A DNA stretch of 64,000 nucleotides, taken from contig CM054116.1 in assembly GCA_028673005.1 (NCBI GenBank), forward strand, positions 75,280,572 to 75,344,571. Reading direction: 5' to 3'. Origin of the DNA: Tanypteryx hageni. Lineage: Eukaryota > Arthropoda > Insecta > Odonata > Petaluridae. Shown piece by piece: positions 11,346 through 22,570 of this stretch. Positions within the stretch are counted from its first letter, which is position 1. Every line of letters begins with the position of its first letter. Under the pieces are notes generated by a model. The model was not told the origin of the DNA and ran no database searches. It saw nothing but the letters and a program-made list of their open reading frames with translations. Made by a program: the position numbers and the translations under genes.

Positions 11346-12360
11346 GCCGGTGATGTGGAAAGGAGGATGGGTCTAAAGGGGAAGGGAGGTGATCAAGAGG
11401 AAAAAAGAGGAGGGATAAAGAGAGGGGTGGAGAGAGAGAAGGGCAGATGGGAAAGAGGATGTATGAAACGGAGGAGGAGAGAGGGATGAGGAGAGAAGGT
11501 GAAATGAGTAGGCGGATAGAGGATGTGGAGGGAGAGGGGTAGAGCAAAGGATGGAGATGGAGAAAGGGATGGAGGGAGATGTGGAGAGGAGAGGAGTGGA
11601 GCAATGGAGAGGGGTGAAGAGAGGGGTGGAAAGAGGGATGTAGAGGAGTGGAGACGGAGAGAGGGTGAATAAGAGGGAGGGAATAAGGGAGGGAGAGAAG
11701 GATGGCGGGAGATGTGGAGAAGAGTGAAGAGAGGGGTGAAAAGAGGGATGGAGAAGAGTGAAGAGACGGAGAGAGGACTGAATAAGGGGGATGGAGAAAT
11801 GGAAGGAGAGGAAGGATGGAGAGAGGGGTGGGGAGAGGGGTGGGGAGAGGGGTGGAGAGAGGGAGGAAATAAGGGAGGGAGAAAAGGATGGAGAGAGATG
11901 TGGAGAAGAGTGGAGAGAGGGGTGAAGAGGAGTGAAGAGATGGAGAGAGGGCTGAATAAGAGAGATGGAGAAATGGATGTAGAAAGGGATGGAGAGAAGG
12001 ATAGAGGGAGGGATGGAGAGATGGAAGGAGAAAGGGATGGAGAGGAGTGGAAAGAGGGATGCAGAGAGGGAGGGAGAAAGTGTTAGAGAGAGATGGAGAG
12101 AGGAATGGGGAAGAGTAGAGCAATGGAGAAATGGATGGAGAAAAAAGAGGGGTGGAGAGATGGTTATTAGGATGAAGAGAAGAATGGAGAGGTGTGGAGA
12201 GATGGAGAGAGGGATGGGGAAAGGGGGAGATGGAGAGAATAATGGAGAGAAGGATAGAGAGAGAGATGGAGAGAGGAATATAGAGAGGGTCGAAGGAAAA
12301 GAGAAAGTGATAAGAGTTAGAGAGAGAGAGAGAAAAACAGAGGGATATAGGGTGGAGTAG
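11346..12360 (+). repeat. ~1-kb polypurine tract built from degenerate GGATGGAGAGAGG units
   Basis: The plus strand is almost all G and A with isolated T and very few C. It is made of degenerate repeats such as GGGGTGGAGAGAGGGATG and GGGATGGAGAGATGG. Long open frames on both strands (up to about 300 codons) are by-products of a repeat with almost no stop triplets. Long homopurine tracts of this kind can form intramolecular triplexes (H-DNA); that property is known for such sequences but not shown here. Confidence 0.85.
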
Positions 12361-14570
12361 GAGTATAAAGTTACAAATGAGAGAAATGAGTTAGGACGGA
12401 GAGGGGATGGCAGATGTAAAGGCTGCGTAGAGGGACTATAAAAAAATACTACAAGCGGCAGACGATTATTATTTTCTCATTTTCCCTTTCCTTTCTTTAT
12501 CTCCTTGGCTCCCGCTCCCATTCAAATCCCAGATTATAGAGGCGCGGCTCTCCCGACGGGACACTTCTGTTATAATGGCTGGCAGTAAAATGTTCGAGAA
12601 ACGAATTATAGTCTCGAGATTTAAACGGGAGTCGAACCCGTGGCTTCAAGGTCGCGAAGTAGACATGCTACACCCATCCTCCTTGCTGAGGTCGGATGAA
12701 GGAGTGGGCGAGAGGTTATTTTGTTCGTCGTGTTACTTTTTGCTCCATTACGGTTACCCACCTCCGTAATGGGTTCGATTGGCAAAGGGGTGGCTGACTA
12801 GAAACTGTTGACATTAGCTTTCGAGCGACGTATTTAGAGGCATCCCGTTTGGAGGACGCCACTGGATACAAAGAGGTATTGGATAAAAGATGAGCGATTT
12901 TAATTGTATTTATTTTTTTATCAAAGAGCGTCCTTGTGTTATATCTGCAAATCACGGTCCAAAAAAGCAAGTCATATTTTCTTAATTCCATAATCGATTT
13001 GCGCCTCCTTCGCGGGGCCAGAAGGAAACGACAGCATTTAAGGTTATAAAAATGTGCCCTATTCGACCATAGATTTACGCGCTATGGGAAGGCGCGAAAT
13101 TGAATAAAAAAACGGAAAGCATTTTCTCAAGGATAACTTGAGCAGAACGGAATCACAATGCGTTATAATACACAAGAGGAAGATTTGATTATGAATTCCC
13201 AACTCGGCAAAAAAAGATGGAAAGTGATTTAAACGGCCGACCGGAAAGGCGAAAAAAATATAAGAGTTTTAAGGACCACTAAATAAGCACCCGCCTGAGA
13301 TTCCCAACAAAGGAAGTCGAAATGGAAAGAGAAAGGACGGGTCGAAAGAGGGCAAAAATCCCTCTCCGAACGACCTTGCGTTTTTTCCATCTCCTTCCGA
13401 ATCTTCCAAGTGGTCGGATGAAAGCACCTGTCGAGAATTACAAAGAGCGAAAGACGAGCAAAAACACAAACGAAACGAACGTAAATCGACTTGAATTGCT
13501 TCCACACGGCGAGCCACCGACTCGAGAGAGACGAGGGCCGTCGGCCGGCTTGGAAGCAAGGGAAGGAAAAAAATCCGACTTAATTAAACGACCCCGATCA
13601 ATTTGCCGCCGAAAATGCGACTCGAAGAGGTCCGCCCGCGGGAAAAAATCATGCGATATATATCGACGCAGTTCTCGATCTACCTTTTTATTCCGATAAG
13701 TGAGCGGCGTGGGTCGAACGGAGAGGAAACGATGGGTTAAAAGTCGACTGTGGGAGTTTTTTTTTTTATATACGGCTCGGAACCAGACATTTTCGTCCGA
13801 ATGAAAAAAATGGGAGCGGTGACATTGGAATTAATTCAGTAAACCAGTCCATCCGTCAAAGAGGGAGGAAAATCGCAGGATGTGGGAGGGACCTCTTATG
13901 GTTAAACCATCGGGGAGGGAGAAGGAGAAATAATAAAAGCCCGGAATGGGTTGGGAGGAGGAGAGGAGGGGGACGTGGGGGAGGGGGAGAGGGAAACTGC
14001 GGATGTCGCGGGTTCGAGCGCAGGCCACCTGGAGGCTTTTTCGGCGATCGAGGATGGGAGCAGGCGATCGAAGAGATGAAAATGGTGGAAATTCGGCGAG
14101 AAAAGACGAACGTGAGATAAGATTTTGAAAACCATCGAGCCGAAACACGTGGATGAGTTTTTCGCACGGGATGAGAATCGATTATTTTTCGGCGTTACCA
14201 TAACATTTTCTCACGCCATAACGCGCTCATGATCAAATTACGACGCCGAAAACTTTTTCCTTCGCAACGAGAAGCCCTTTTGCACCGAAAGTCCTTGGAC
14301 CGAGGTTCCCGAAAAAAGTTTCGCGACTAACGCCAACTAATGGTCACATTACGAACCGTGACAAAAAATAATCTTACCGTAGGAATAACCGGATGCAAAG
14401 GTTGATCGCGCGCCCACTCCTTCAAGACAAAAGAAGGAAGACCGAGCACGTTTGTGACTCTCTGGGAAAAGGTCAGCCGAGTGGAGTGGATGACTGGAAA
14501 AAATGCGGAGAACGGATGTGGTGCGAAACGGCATGAGGCGGTATCGTTGTCATATGGTAAGTGAGGGGTA
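12361..14570. other. Non-coding DNA with one tRNA-like relic, no gene seen
   Basis: Sequence is mixed in composition with GA-rich patches and short non-conserved frames. At 12623-12687 on the minus strand a tRNA-like segment has an A-box-like GGGTGTAGCATGTC and a good B-box GGGTTCGACTCCC. The acceptor stem cannot be closed, so it is a tRNA-derived relic at best. Confidence 0.4.
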
Positions 14571-14960
14571 GGAGGGGGAGGTGGTGGGAGAAAGGGTGGA
14601 GGTTGTGAGGGAGAGGTTGGAGGAGAGGGTGAAGGAGAGGGTGGTGGAGAGGGTGGTGGAGAGTGTGGAGGAGATGGTGGAGGAGAGGGTGGAGGAGAGG
14701 GTGGAGGAGAGGGTGGAGGAGAGGGTGGTGGAGAGGGTGGAGGAGAGGGTGGAAGAGAGTGTGGAGGAGAGGGTTGGGGAGAGGGTGGAGGAGAGGGTGG
14801 AGGAGAGGGTGGAGGAGAGGGTGGTGGAGAGGGTGGAGGAGAGGGTGGAAGAGAGTGTGGAGGAGAGGGTTGAGGAGAGGGTGGAGGAGAGGGTGGGAGA
14901 GGGTATGGAGGAGGGGGTGGGGAAGAGGGTAGAGGAGAGGGACGAAGAGGGGGTGGAGGA
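14571..14960 (+). repeat. 12-bp minisatellite (GGTGGAGGAGAG)n with 96-bp higher-order period
   Basis: The basic unit is GGTGGAGGAGAG with variants (GGTGGTGGAGAG, GGTGGAAGAGAG, TGTGGAGGAGAG). The variant block beginning GGTGGAAGAGAGTG recurs at 14748 and 14844, exactly 96 bp (eight units) apart, showing duplication of a multi-unit block. Because 12 is a multiple of 3, several frames stay open on both strands (up to 222 codons); these are not genes. The array ends close to the insertion site of the hAT element at 15012. Confidence 0.9.
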
Positions 14961-15155
14961 GGGCGGAGATGGAGGGTGGAGTCGGCGTAAAGCAAGGAGA
15001 CGTGTTACACACAGGGTTGCCACCTAAAAATCCTCACTAACCCGGAGATTTTCAAATCTGACCCGGAGAGCTTTCTGATCTGACCCGAAGTTTTCTTGAT
15101 CTGACCCTGAGATTTTTATAGGTGATTTTTTTACTGTTTTTACCTTTGCAAAATA

Positions 15156-15765
15156 AATATAGGCTTATGGTTTCTTTATTGTGACTCTATGTTTCTGCAT
15201 TCAACTTTTGAACCAATGCACCAACTTTCATGACAATCGGTTAGAATATCTTTCTACAGGGGCCAAGCTCCTGGTGATAGGGTTTATGGCGAAAATTGAA
15301 GTCTCCGGGATCATCTCCATGAACTAACCTTTCCATTTGATTTACATGGGAAATCTGAAACCCGCCGTGCATGGTAATTTCCTTATGCACAGTAAAATAT
15401 CTAAGAAGAGTGAGATCGGCGCGGGATTTTTGCTGTTTTCTGCGGAATGAAAGGTAAATTCTAATTTTTGTCATGGAATTCTGCTTATCGATCGTTTTTC
15501 TTTGAATTTTGCGTTAATAATTGCAATTTTGCAGTTTTTATTCGCCCATAACGAGATTATTTCCATGGCAACGATTATTGCTGAACTGGCCTGGAGTATA
15601 ATCTAGTATAAAAATGCGTTATTTTTTTCCTCCAGAAATCGCGTAATCAGTTGAATTTTTATTTGAAGATAAGTAGAATATTTTATGATGTTAAATTAGG
15701 TAATGTGGGAAAGAGCAGCTCATCAGCTCTGAATTTAAAGCTTTAAAATCCAATATAAACAATAG
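15156..15765 (+). repeat. Headless copy of the 31-kb SINE body, nested in the hAT element
   Basis: This aligns in the same orientation with 31005-31615. Shared landmarks are TTGATTTACATGGGAAATCTGAAA, described here only by its core TTTACATGGGAAATCTGAAA, then TTAAAATATCTAAGA-like and GCGTTATTTTT blocks in the same order. The tRNA-like head present at 30907-30978 is missing. Confidence 0.75.
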
Positions 15766-15965
15766 CTACGCCATCCAGTTAATAAACAATTTAATGTCAA
15801 TAAAAATAATTAATTCGATTAAGCCTACCTTACTCAGGACCTAAGTAATTTTTATAAAAATGTGACGAGCAAATGTATTTAATTCCAAAATAACAATAAT
15901 AAGACACGATTGAACAAAACATAGGAAAGAACTAATTTAATATTTCGAAAATACATATTTAATGC

Positions 15966-16586
15966 TTAATGATGTTTTTCAATAAATGGTATAATTTTGC
16001 CAAAAAGATACAGCCACAGAAAATAAATTAATAAATAATGAACTCCACATAAATTTAATAGCAAATGGCGAATAGGATTATTATATCTTTTCTTAAAAGT
16101 ATACATTATGTTGCTTGTGAAACATTTTAATAGTTCAGTTTTCTCAGGCTGTTTTAGAAAACTCTTTGCAGGTAATAAAAAATATAATTTAGTACCAATT
16201 TCCGCTTTTACTAATTCTACTCTCATCCTATTCCTTTCATCCCTCCAAACATTTGTCACAAGAAAAAAACTTTCTACGGGAATACATAAAATTGTTGACA
16301 AAAGATTAGACAATTCAATGAAATTATTTCCATCATTAAATGTTATTACCCATTTCTTGTCCAATGGTAAGTCGTGAAATTTATTATTTATAGTAGGCAG
16401 AACTATGTTCAGGTTGTTAACTTTATCTTCTAGATTATCTTCATTAAGATTTAGTTTCGCACATTTCACAGATGTGTAATTACAATGCGCTTTTCCGGAA
16501 GAATTTTTGTTCATCTTTGAAATGCTACATTGTTTGAACAATGATAAAATTTTCAAAGGTTCTAGTTGTGTTTCAAAAGCTGCCAC
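15966..16586 (-). pseudogene. hAT transposase, C-terminal fragment
   Basis: A 206-codon minus-strand frame. Around residues 95-135 it reads LSTILCIPVESFFLVTNVWR and then DERNRMRVELVKAEI, which matches the C-terminal dimerisation region of hAT transposases, where a VER-F-S block is followed by DERNRL-VE-VKA. The usual SNA-VERVFS part is degraded here. The N-terminal BED zinc finger and the catalytic DDE region are absent, so the protein cannot be a working transposase. It lies inside an element with hAT termini and an 8-bp target duplication, which confirms the assignment. The apparent start methionine is simply the first ATG in the surviving frame. Confidence 0.8.
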
Positions 16587-16950
16587 AAGATGCTTCCCGC
16601 GCGTCTATTTCTATTACAATCTAGTTGGCAGGATGATGCCTACTTATAATGTTGTGTGTTTTAATTTTGAATGGTAAATTATTGATTCTCATGCGTGTTG
16701 CTTCATATACCGTACGGAGTGACTGTTTGTTTATATTCTCATGTACCATCTGCCTAGTTAATTGTATGACACTGCTATTCCAGAATGAAATCTTTACTCT
16801 CTTGAAGAAATTAAAAATAAATCGCAATATTTAATGGCAATTTCGAAAATATTCATGTTGACCCGGAGAATTTTTCTCTCGCCCGGAGACAAGTCCGAAA
16901 ATCCGGAGGCTCTGGGTCAAACCCGGAGAGGTGGCAACTCTGGTTACACA

Positions 16951-19159
16951 CAGGCTAAAGGGTGAGGTCTAGGGTAGAGATAGGTGTAGATAGAAAAGAA
17001 GCAGGAAGGAAACGTAGGGAGGGAAAACGGCGCCGGAAAGAATGAGAGAAAGGAATGACGGAAAGCGGATACCGGAGAAACAATAAGGATAGAAGATAAG
17101 AGACAAAGAAAGAGGGAAAAATCAAGTGATAAAGGAAGTGGAAGGGTAAGTAAGCCATAGAGGGAAAGATAGATAACCTAGATGTAACATCCCCATGCCA
17201 TTTTAGGAAACGGATACCGTGGTGTCATTAATTACAGAAAAGAATAGAGAGGGAGAGGTAGATGGGCAGCGAAAAAGGACGTAGAACGAAAGGGTAAAGA
17301 AGATACAAGCAAAACGAAAAGGTGAATAACGGAGGTGGGGGAGAGGAAGCCGTGGGCGTTTGGAGATGTGGTCAGAGGGCGCCAGCTGCACGGTAAGAGG
17401 TAAGGGACGACGCTGCGGGGGAGTGACCAAGCCGGGAGGGTGGGAGAGAGGGAGGGGGCGGAGATGGGAGAGGGAAAAGGGGCAAGAGAAAAGGGTTAAA
17501 GATTAACTGCTCGTGTTAGACAGGACGGGCAGCGGGGGGAGTTACGGCGAGATTAAAGTGAGAGTGAGCCGAGCCGTGGCTTTCAGGGCTCCAGGACATA
17601 AAAGTGGGGCGTGGCGGAGGGCGGGTAAGGAGTGGAGCAGTGGGACGGCAAGAGAGATATGGGGGAGAGGGGGAGGAGCGAGCGAGATCGAGAGTGAGAG
17701 AAAGATTGCAAAAAATGACAGAAATGGAAACGAGACGTGGCTATTTCGATTCGAACAACGAGGGCGTGAATGCCACGGAGTGAAATACGTGTTGGAGCGG
17801 TCACGACGAGCGAAAGACGAATCATTCGAAGATATCTAGGCGGCGAGAGTTACGGTCGGAGACAAGGCTCGAAGTTTCAGAAATCCTGTAACCGGGTATA
17901 ATATCGAGATATCTCTGAGAATCTTTGCATAGCCTAAAGGGATGAATTGAATAATGGGAAGGAAAGATATAAACCCGTTCCAACAGATTAAAGTGCCTGT
18001 TCGCGGAAAATATTGTATGCTGAGGACTAAAGAAGAGGGTATGAAGATGGTAGAGTAAGCAACAAAAGATTGCGAAGAGAAACTGCGGCTCCTATACACT
18101 TCGAAGCATTTACAGTAATCGTGTTTATAAATATGGTATATTTCATTTAATCGGCACTAAGATTGGCGCTAGATTATATAATTACATCCTAAAGAATTAC
18201 TCTACTTGCAGAAGTTATATTTTTTCTTCTTTATGCACCCAACTGAGAAAGACATGCTACAAAGGACTTGTTTATTAATCAAAAGGTAAAAAGGCAATAA
18301 ATTTCAAAGAATAAAAACTTTGCAAAGGGAGATTATTAAAATTAAGTCCAATCGTTCGAAAATTTAGAAACACCCAATTCACGTTCCCGTCGGGACTAAT
18401 TACCACAAGACGAAAGAAATTACTTAATACGAGAAATCCGAGAAAAAAAGACTCGGAACCTCGTAATCGAGACACGCAACAGCATACGGGTCGTACGCGT
18501 CGGAATTAACTGCAATCGACGGAGATAAATCTTAGGGAAAACAGCCAAGCAGGACCACTTTCTTGTCCGACCCGTATAAAGACCGTGTTACAGGAGCATC
18601 CGCATACGAGCAATGGGATGTAGTTTATTGGTCGGAGGCGAGGGTTAATCTGATACGGGTGGGGCATGGTTACGTGCGTCTTTTAGCGATGCGTTTATAT
18701 GCCGGGCTTTGGGAGGTGAAAATATGGTGTGGGCGGACGTAAGAGGTTTTTGGAAGCAAGCGGATCTGTGCGTGCGCAGATGTAGGACGGTCTGGAAGGT
18801 TACGTGAAGCCACTCGCAGAGCGAGCGATGAATGGTTTTACCTCAGGGGAAAGGAGAATGTTTTGATCAACTATATTTATCGGACGAATATTTCGTAATT
18901 GTTGCGGAAGCATGAAATGCAGCCCAAATAATTTAAGGTGTATTTTGAGACGCGTTTTTCTGATGTTTGGTTATTGCTTTCGTAAGTATAAGTTTGCAGT
19001 CATTAACTACTTCTGAGTATCAAAATAGTGTGCATATTTATTTAGTATTAAAATTACAAAAATGAATGATCAATATCATCTTATAGCTTGTATCCAGTAT
19101 ACAAATGAAGTAAATCCTAATTACTTAAATGTATCATAGCAGCAAAAGTTTAGCCATAG
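16951..19159. other. Non-coding DNA; purine-rich to about 17720, then AT-rich
   Basis: From 16955 to about 17720 the plus strand is GA-rich with degenerate repeats, continuing the purine bias seen before the hAT insertion. From 17880 it is AT-rich with no repeats or exons that I can identify. Confidence 0.5.
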
Positions 19160-19400
19160 TATCCAGAAAGTTCACCGCCGGTAATTCATCGCCATCAATT
19201 CATCGCCAGCAATTTAACGCCGTGGAAAATTCACCGCCAGCAATACATCGCCACGGAAAATTCACCGCCTGCAATTCATCGCCACGGAAAATTCACCGCC
19301 TGCAATACATCGCCACGGAAAATTCACCGCCAGCAATTCACCACCACAGAAAATTCACCGCCACGGAAAATTCGTCGCCATGGAAAATTTATCGCCTTGT
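19160..19400 (+). repeat. 31-bp minisatellite made of two CGCC-containing half-units
   Basis: GGAAAATTCACCGCC starts recur at 19224, 19255, 19286 and 19317, with a variant at 19348: an exact 31-bp period. Each unit is two related halves of about 15-16 bp, each holding an AATTCA(C/T)CGCC motif; towards the right the array continues with half-units 17 bp apart. The repeat is too regular to be chance and encodes nothing obvious. Confidence 0.9.
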
Positions 19401-20866
19401 ATGGATCATGTTGTTGAAAAATGTTTTATAGCATTCTAAAGGAAATATAATTTTTGATGAATTCTTAAATCATTTACAGGTTTTTCTCTCTTTATGCGGG
19501 TTCGCTTTATGAGAATTCGCTATTATGCGACAAACTTATTGCTACCGGAATTTCTTTTTATGGGCCTTTGATTCGCAGAAGCCACCTGGCAACCCTACTT
19601 GTGGAACGCCCAGTGCGATAATACCTGCAATTAGATCCTTTTATTGGTGGATAAACAGAATTACCCGAGCTCACTTGTCTTTTCATGAAGTAAATTGCCA
19701 TCAAAATAAAAGTGCGCATATTAAAAGAAATATATTGACCACATATGTTCCTATTATAACTACAAACATAAATTCAGCAAATTTTAGAGGGGCCGGCAAT
19801 TGATGGATAAGATCGGAGGGAAAAACCAAACAAACCGTCTAGTCCCTAAATCTAAAGCTTATCCGAGTTACCCAACCTTATCTTCCGCAAAAAAAGAACG
19901 AACGGCGTCAAAAAATTAGATTTTAGGTTCTAGATCAGCCGATAAATCCATTCTCTATGGGTCCGGCCGCCCCCAAGAGCTAGAAAGCGGAAACGGGACA
20001 TCACGAGCCGGCTCGCGAACGGGTCGCCCTCGCAAGACGGTTTAGAATCACAAAAACACGTCCATTTGGACCTTCCACTCTCAAAAATCATTTCCTTCTC
20101 CGCACCATAAATGACCGTCCGCTTCATTTCGTTTTCGAACGGGAAAGTTTCGTTCGGACGTAATCAAAAATGAGCGCTTTCCACGCCCCGAGCGGACGAC
20201 ACTGAAAAACCCATTTCGTATTCACAAAACCCTCCTCCAGCTTGCTCTCTCTCTCTTTCTCTCTCTCTTCTTTCTCTCTCTCTCTTTCTCTACCTCTCAC
20301 ACGCGTTCTTTTCTGCCCACTTATTTTTTTTCCGGGGCGGACAGTCCAATTCTGGCGAAGGAGAACCGGAGCGAGGTCCGATACGAATCCGCACACACAG
20401 AAAAGCGAGGGGGAGTCGGCGAGTGTGGAAAAGTGGAGGAGAGCGGTTCTCAGGCGTGGGTCTCTCTTCTCTTTCTTCGCAATAAGAATACCACGTGAGG
20501 TGGAGAAAATGCGGCAGAGAGAAAGAGAGAACGAGATGGAGCGAATACGCAGCTGTAATCCTTCGAGGGTGTGGTTGGGTGGTGGGTGATGCGGGAAAGA
20601 ACACGACGTCCTTCGAACTCCGGTCTATCGATATCCGATCAGCCTTCTCTCTTCCTTCTCGCCATCTCCCTCCCCAACTCCCTCTCAATACGCTCCCACC
20701 ACGCCCATCTCTCTCTCCCTGCAGAAATCCTCCTCTTCCTCGAGGGGATGTACCCATATCAAAGTTATTAAATGCGTATGGAAACGCGCCGCGTCGGGGA
20801 TTATGGTACATCAAAAATCGCCTCGCCCCTTAGAAAGGTGTATCAGATTCTGTGCCGAAGAAAAAC
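19401..20866. other. Non-coding DNA with a (CT)-rich tract at about 20240-20295
   Basis: No exon is supported. The plus strand at 20240-20295 is almost pure C and T. The frames covering 20242-20833 on both strands mirror each other and show only low-complexity or composition-driven residues. Confidence 0.45.
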
Positions 20867-21206
20867 TTTACGTCTAGGGTTGCCAACTTTGAGGTCTTCA
20901 TGAACCGGATATTGTGTTAAGGGTTGCCTACTTTAAGATATTCATGAACCCGAGTTTGCTTGAAATCTGGAGACTTGAGAAGAAATCCAAGAGGAATTAA
21001 ACATACGATATGTGAAAGTTAACATGGCTACATTACTGAACATAGGAGTATTATGTAAGACCAAAGCAAAGCTATTTTAATTGCATCAGCATATAGGCAT
21101 ACCAATTTTACCTACTTCGCTTGGAGTCTCAAGGTATAAGACTAAATCTCCCGATTTTCCGAGTAGTAAATTGAAGAAAATAAAGGGTTAAAAATAGATT
21201 ACACTA

Positions 21207-21754
21207 CAGTGCCGCCTCTATAATCCGAACCCACGTTAATCCGAACTCCCAGTAATCCAAACTGTTTCTCAACATCAGGTGCAAAGTGTCGGTTAAGCAC
21301 AGCTAGCGTCGGAACGTGAAATTTGAAGCTTTTATTTTGTAACAAAGTCTGGCACAGATGTCCACTGCTAACGCCTCTTGCGGCTGAATAGATGATTCTT
21401 TGGAACATCGTTTTAAAAGGAATGAGCGATGTATCGGTACGGCCGGACGTGCCGATATCGCCCATTCCTTTTAAAACAATGTTCCAAAGAATCATCTATT
21501 CAGCCGCAAGCCGTGCCGATATGGCTCATTCCTACTGAAACGGCCCAGTGTAGATTACAATTTTCCCTCCATCAACGCGGATCTCTCCCAATCATTTTAG
21601 TGAACTGTAAGTACATTAATTGGTGTTTTTTTACAGAAATTTAATACATAATATATTTTTTCCTCGTTATTTTACCTGAATCCGGTAATCCGAACACCTC
21701 GATAAACTGAACACGCCCTTGCATTAATTAGTTCGGATTATAAAGGTTGCACTG
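21207..21754. mobile_element. Pogo/Tigger-like MITE (548 bp) nested in the hAT element
   Basis: The termini are CAGTGCCGCCTCTATAATCC on the left and, read inward from the right, CAGTGCAACCTTTATAATCC. Both continue with CGAAC-type sequence. The flanks are TA at 21205-21206 and 21755-21756, the target duplication expected of Tc1/mariner/pogo elements. ATCCGAAC-like motifs recur inside both ends. There is no transposase. It inserted after the surrounding hAT element. Confidence 0.85.
21377..21510. repeat. Near-perfect long hairpin inside the pogo-like MITE
   Basis: The left arm 21377-21440 (starting CTTGCGGCTGAATAGATGAT) is the reverse complement of 21449-21510 with only a few mismatches. They are separated by an 8-base spacer, GGCCGGAC. 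A transcript would fold into a stem of about 62 bp. Confidence 0.9.
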
Positions 21755-22106
21755 TATTTCACAACTCCTCTGGTGATTTTCACTTATTCTGCAGCGTCCT
21801 ACTCAACATCGTAGTTGTGCTATATTGCTGATCCAGAGATAAAGTAGTTTGTAAAGTATGGATGATCAACAAATACACAAGGGCCTCAAGTTATTTGTAT
21901 AAAACAAAACACAATCAAAATTAAAGCGTAAACTACCTTAATTTAAATCATTTATTTGAAAAAACTCAAAAAGTCATAAAAGGGGCTTTCCACTGCAATC
22001 GAAATTGAACCGGAGATTTGAGCTACTAACCCGGAGACCGGAGATTATGGCGATGACCCGGAGATTTCCGGCCCAAAAGCCGTAGGTTGGCAACCCTAGT
22101 TACGTC

Positions 22107-22570
22107 TGCGATGGTTTCGATGCAGTGATAAAAGGTAGAAGAGCAGTCGCCTTTTTGAAGGCGATGACTAGGAGAGTTTTCTGCAAAAGCGAAGCGCTAA
22201 AAAAGGAACTAGACAGACCTCGTAAGAGGAGTCGACGTTTTCGTTATGCCGTTGGAACGCGTCGAGGAGGCAATCTCGCTGGTAGCAAAGACGACGCGAT
22301 CGAGCCTATATTTTCTGCGAAGCAGATCCGAGAGCACGAATGACTAACGCCCAAGCAGTTTCACAGCGTTGCATCTGTACATGAATGTATAAACAGGGGC
22401 ATTAGCTAATGTGGGGGAAAACTACACATTTCAAAAATAGGTATTCTTAGCGCAAAAGGAGGAATTTATTTTAAAAAGCTACCTATGGTCCCTTTGTTCT
22501 ACGTACGTGTAACTTTGAACTATTTATTTCTTCGACAGCAAACTATCGAGCTCGTCTTAAGGCTGAAAAT
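22107..22570. other. Non-coding DNA, no gene seen
   Basis: A 72-codon basic frame at 22125-22343 has no recognised domain and no splice support. Nothing else is identified. Confidence 0.4.

Larger units (their letters stand above)
15012..16942 (-). mobile_element. hAT element (1.9 kb) with transposase remnant and perfect 8-bp target duplication
   Basis: The termini are CAGGGTTGCCACCT and AGGTGGCAACTCTG, an inverted pair. The flanks are identical: GTTACACA at 15004-15011 and 16943-16950. Both ends carry repeated subterminal copies of ACCCGGAGA-like motifs, probably transposase-binding repeats. The element holds the C-terminal part of a transposase on the minus strand and a nested copy of a SINE body. 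It shares its subterminal motif with the element at 20875-22098, so the two are related. Confidence 0.9.
20875..22098. mobile_element. hAT-type element (1.2 kb) interrupted by a pogo-like MITE
   Basis: The termini are TAGGGTTGCCAAC and GTTGGCAACCCTA. The flanks are TTTACGTC (20867-20874) and GTTACGTC (22099-22106), an 8-bp duplication with one difference. The left end has an internal duplication: a block starting AGGGTTGCC and running to TTCATGAACC occurs at about 20876 and again at about 20928. The right end has repeated ACCCGGAGA motifs shared with the 15-kb element. There is no transposase, so it is non-autonomous. Confidence 0.85.

Noticed and set aside
11215..12123. 302-codon minus-strand open frame (Ser/Leu/Pro/His-rich) and matching plus-strand frames
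   Set aside because: It lies in the polypurine repeat, where stop codons are almost absent on both strands. The protein is a low-complexity product of the DNA repeat.
12623..12687. A minus-strand tRNA gene
   Set aside because: The B-box is good but no acceptor stem can be closed and the anticodon arm is poor.
14327..14995. 222-codon proline/serine-rich open frame and its counterparts in other frames
   Set aside because: It is generated by the 12-bp minisatellite. Several frames on both strands are open at once, which is the mark of a non-coding repeat.
19160..19400. CRISPR array
   Set aside because: The whole unit repeats with no unique spacers, and the context is eukaryotic.
20242..20833. 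Overlapping 112-174-codon frames as a GC-rich gene
   Set aside because: The frames mirror each other on both strands, include a CT tract and show no domain, start context or splice sites.
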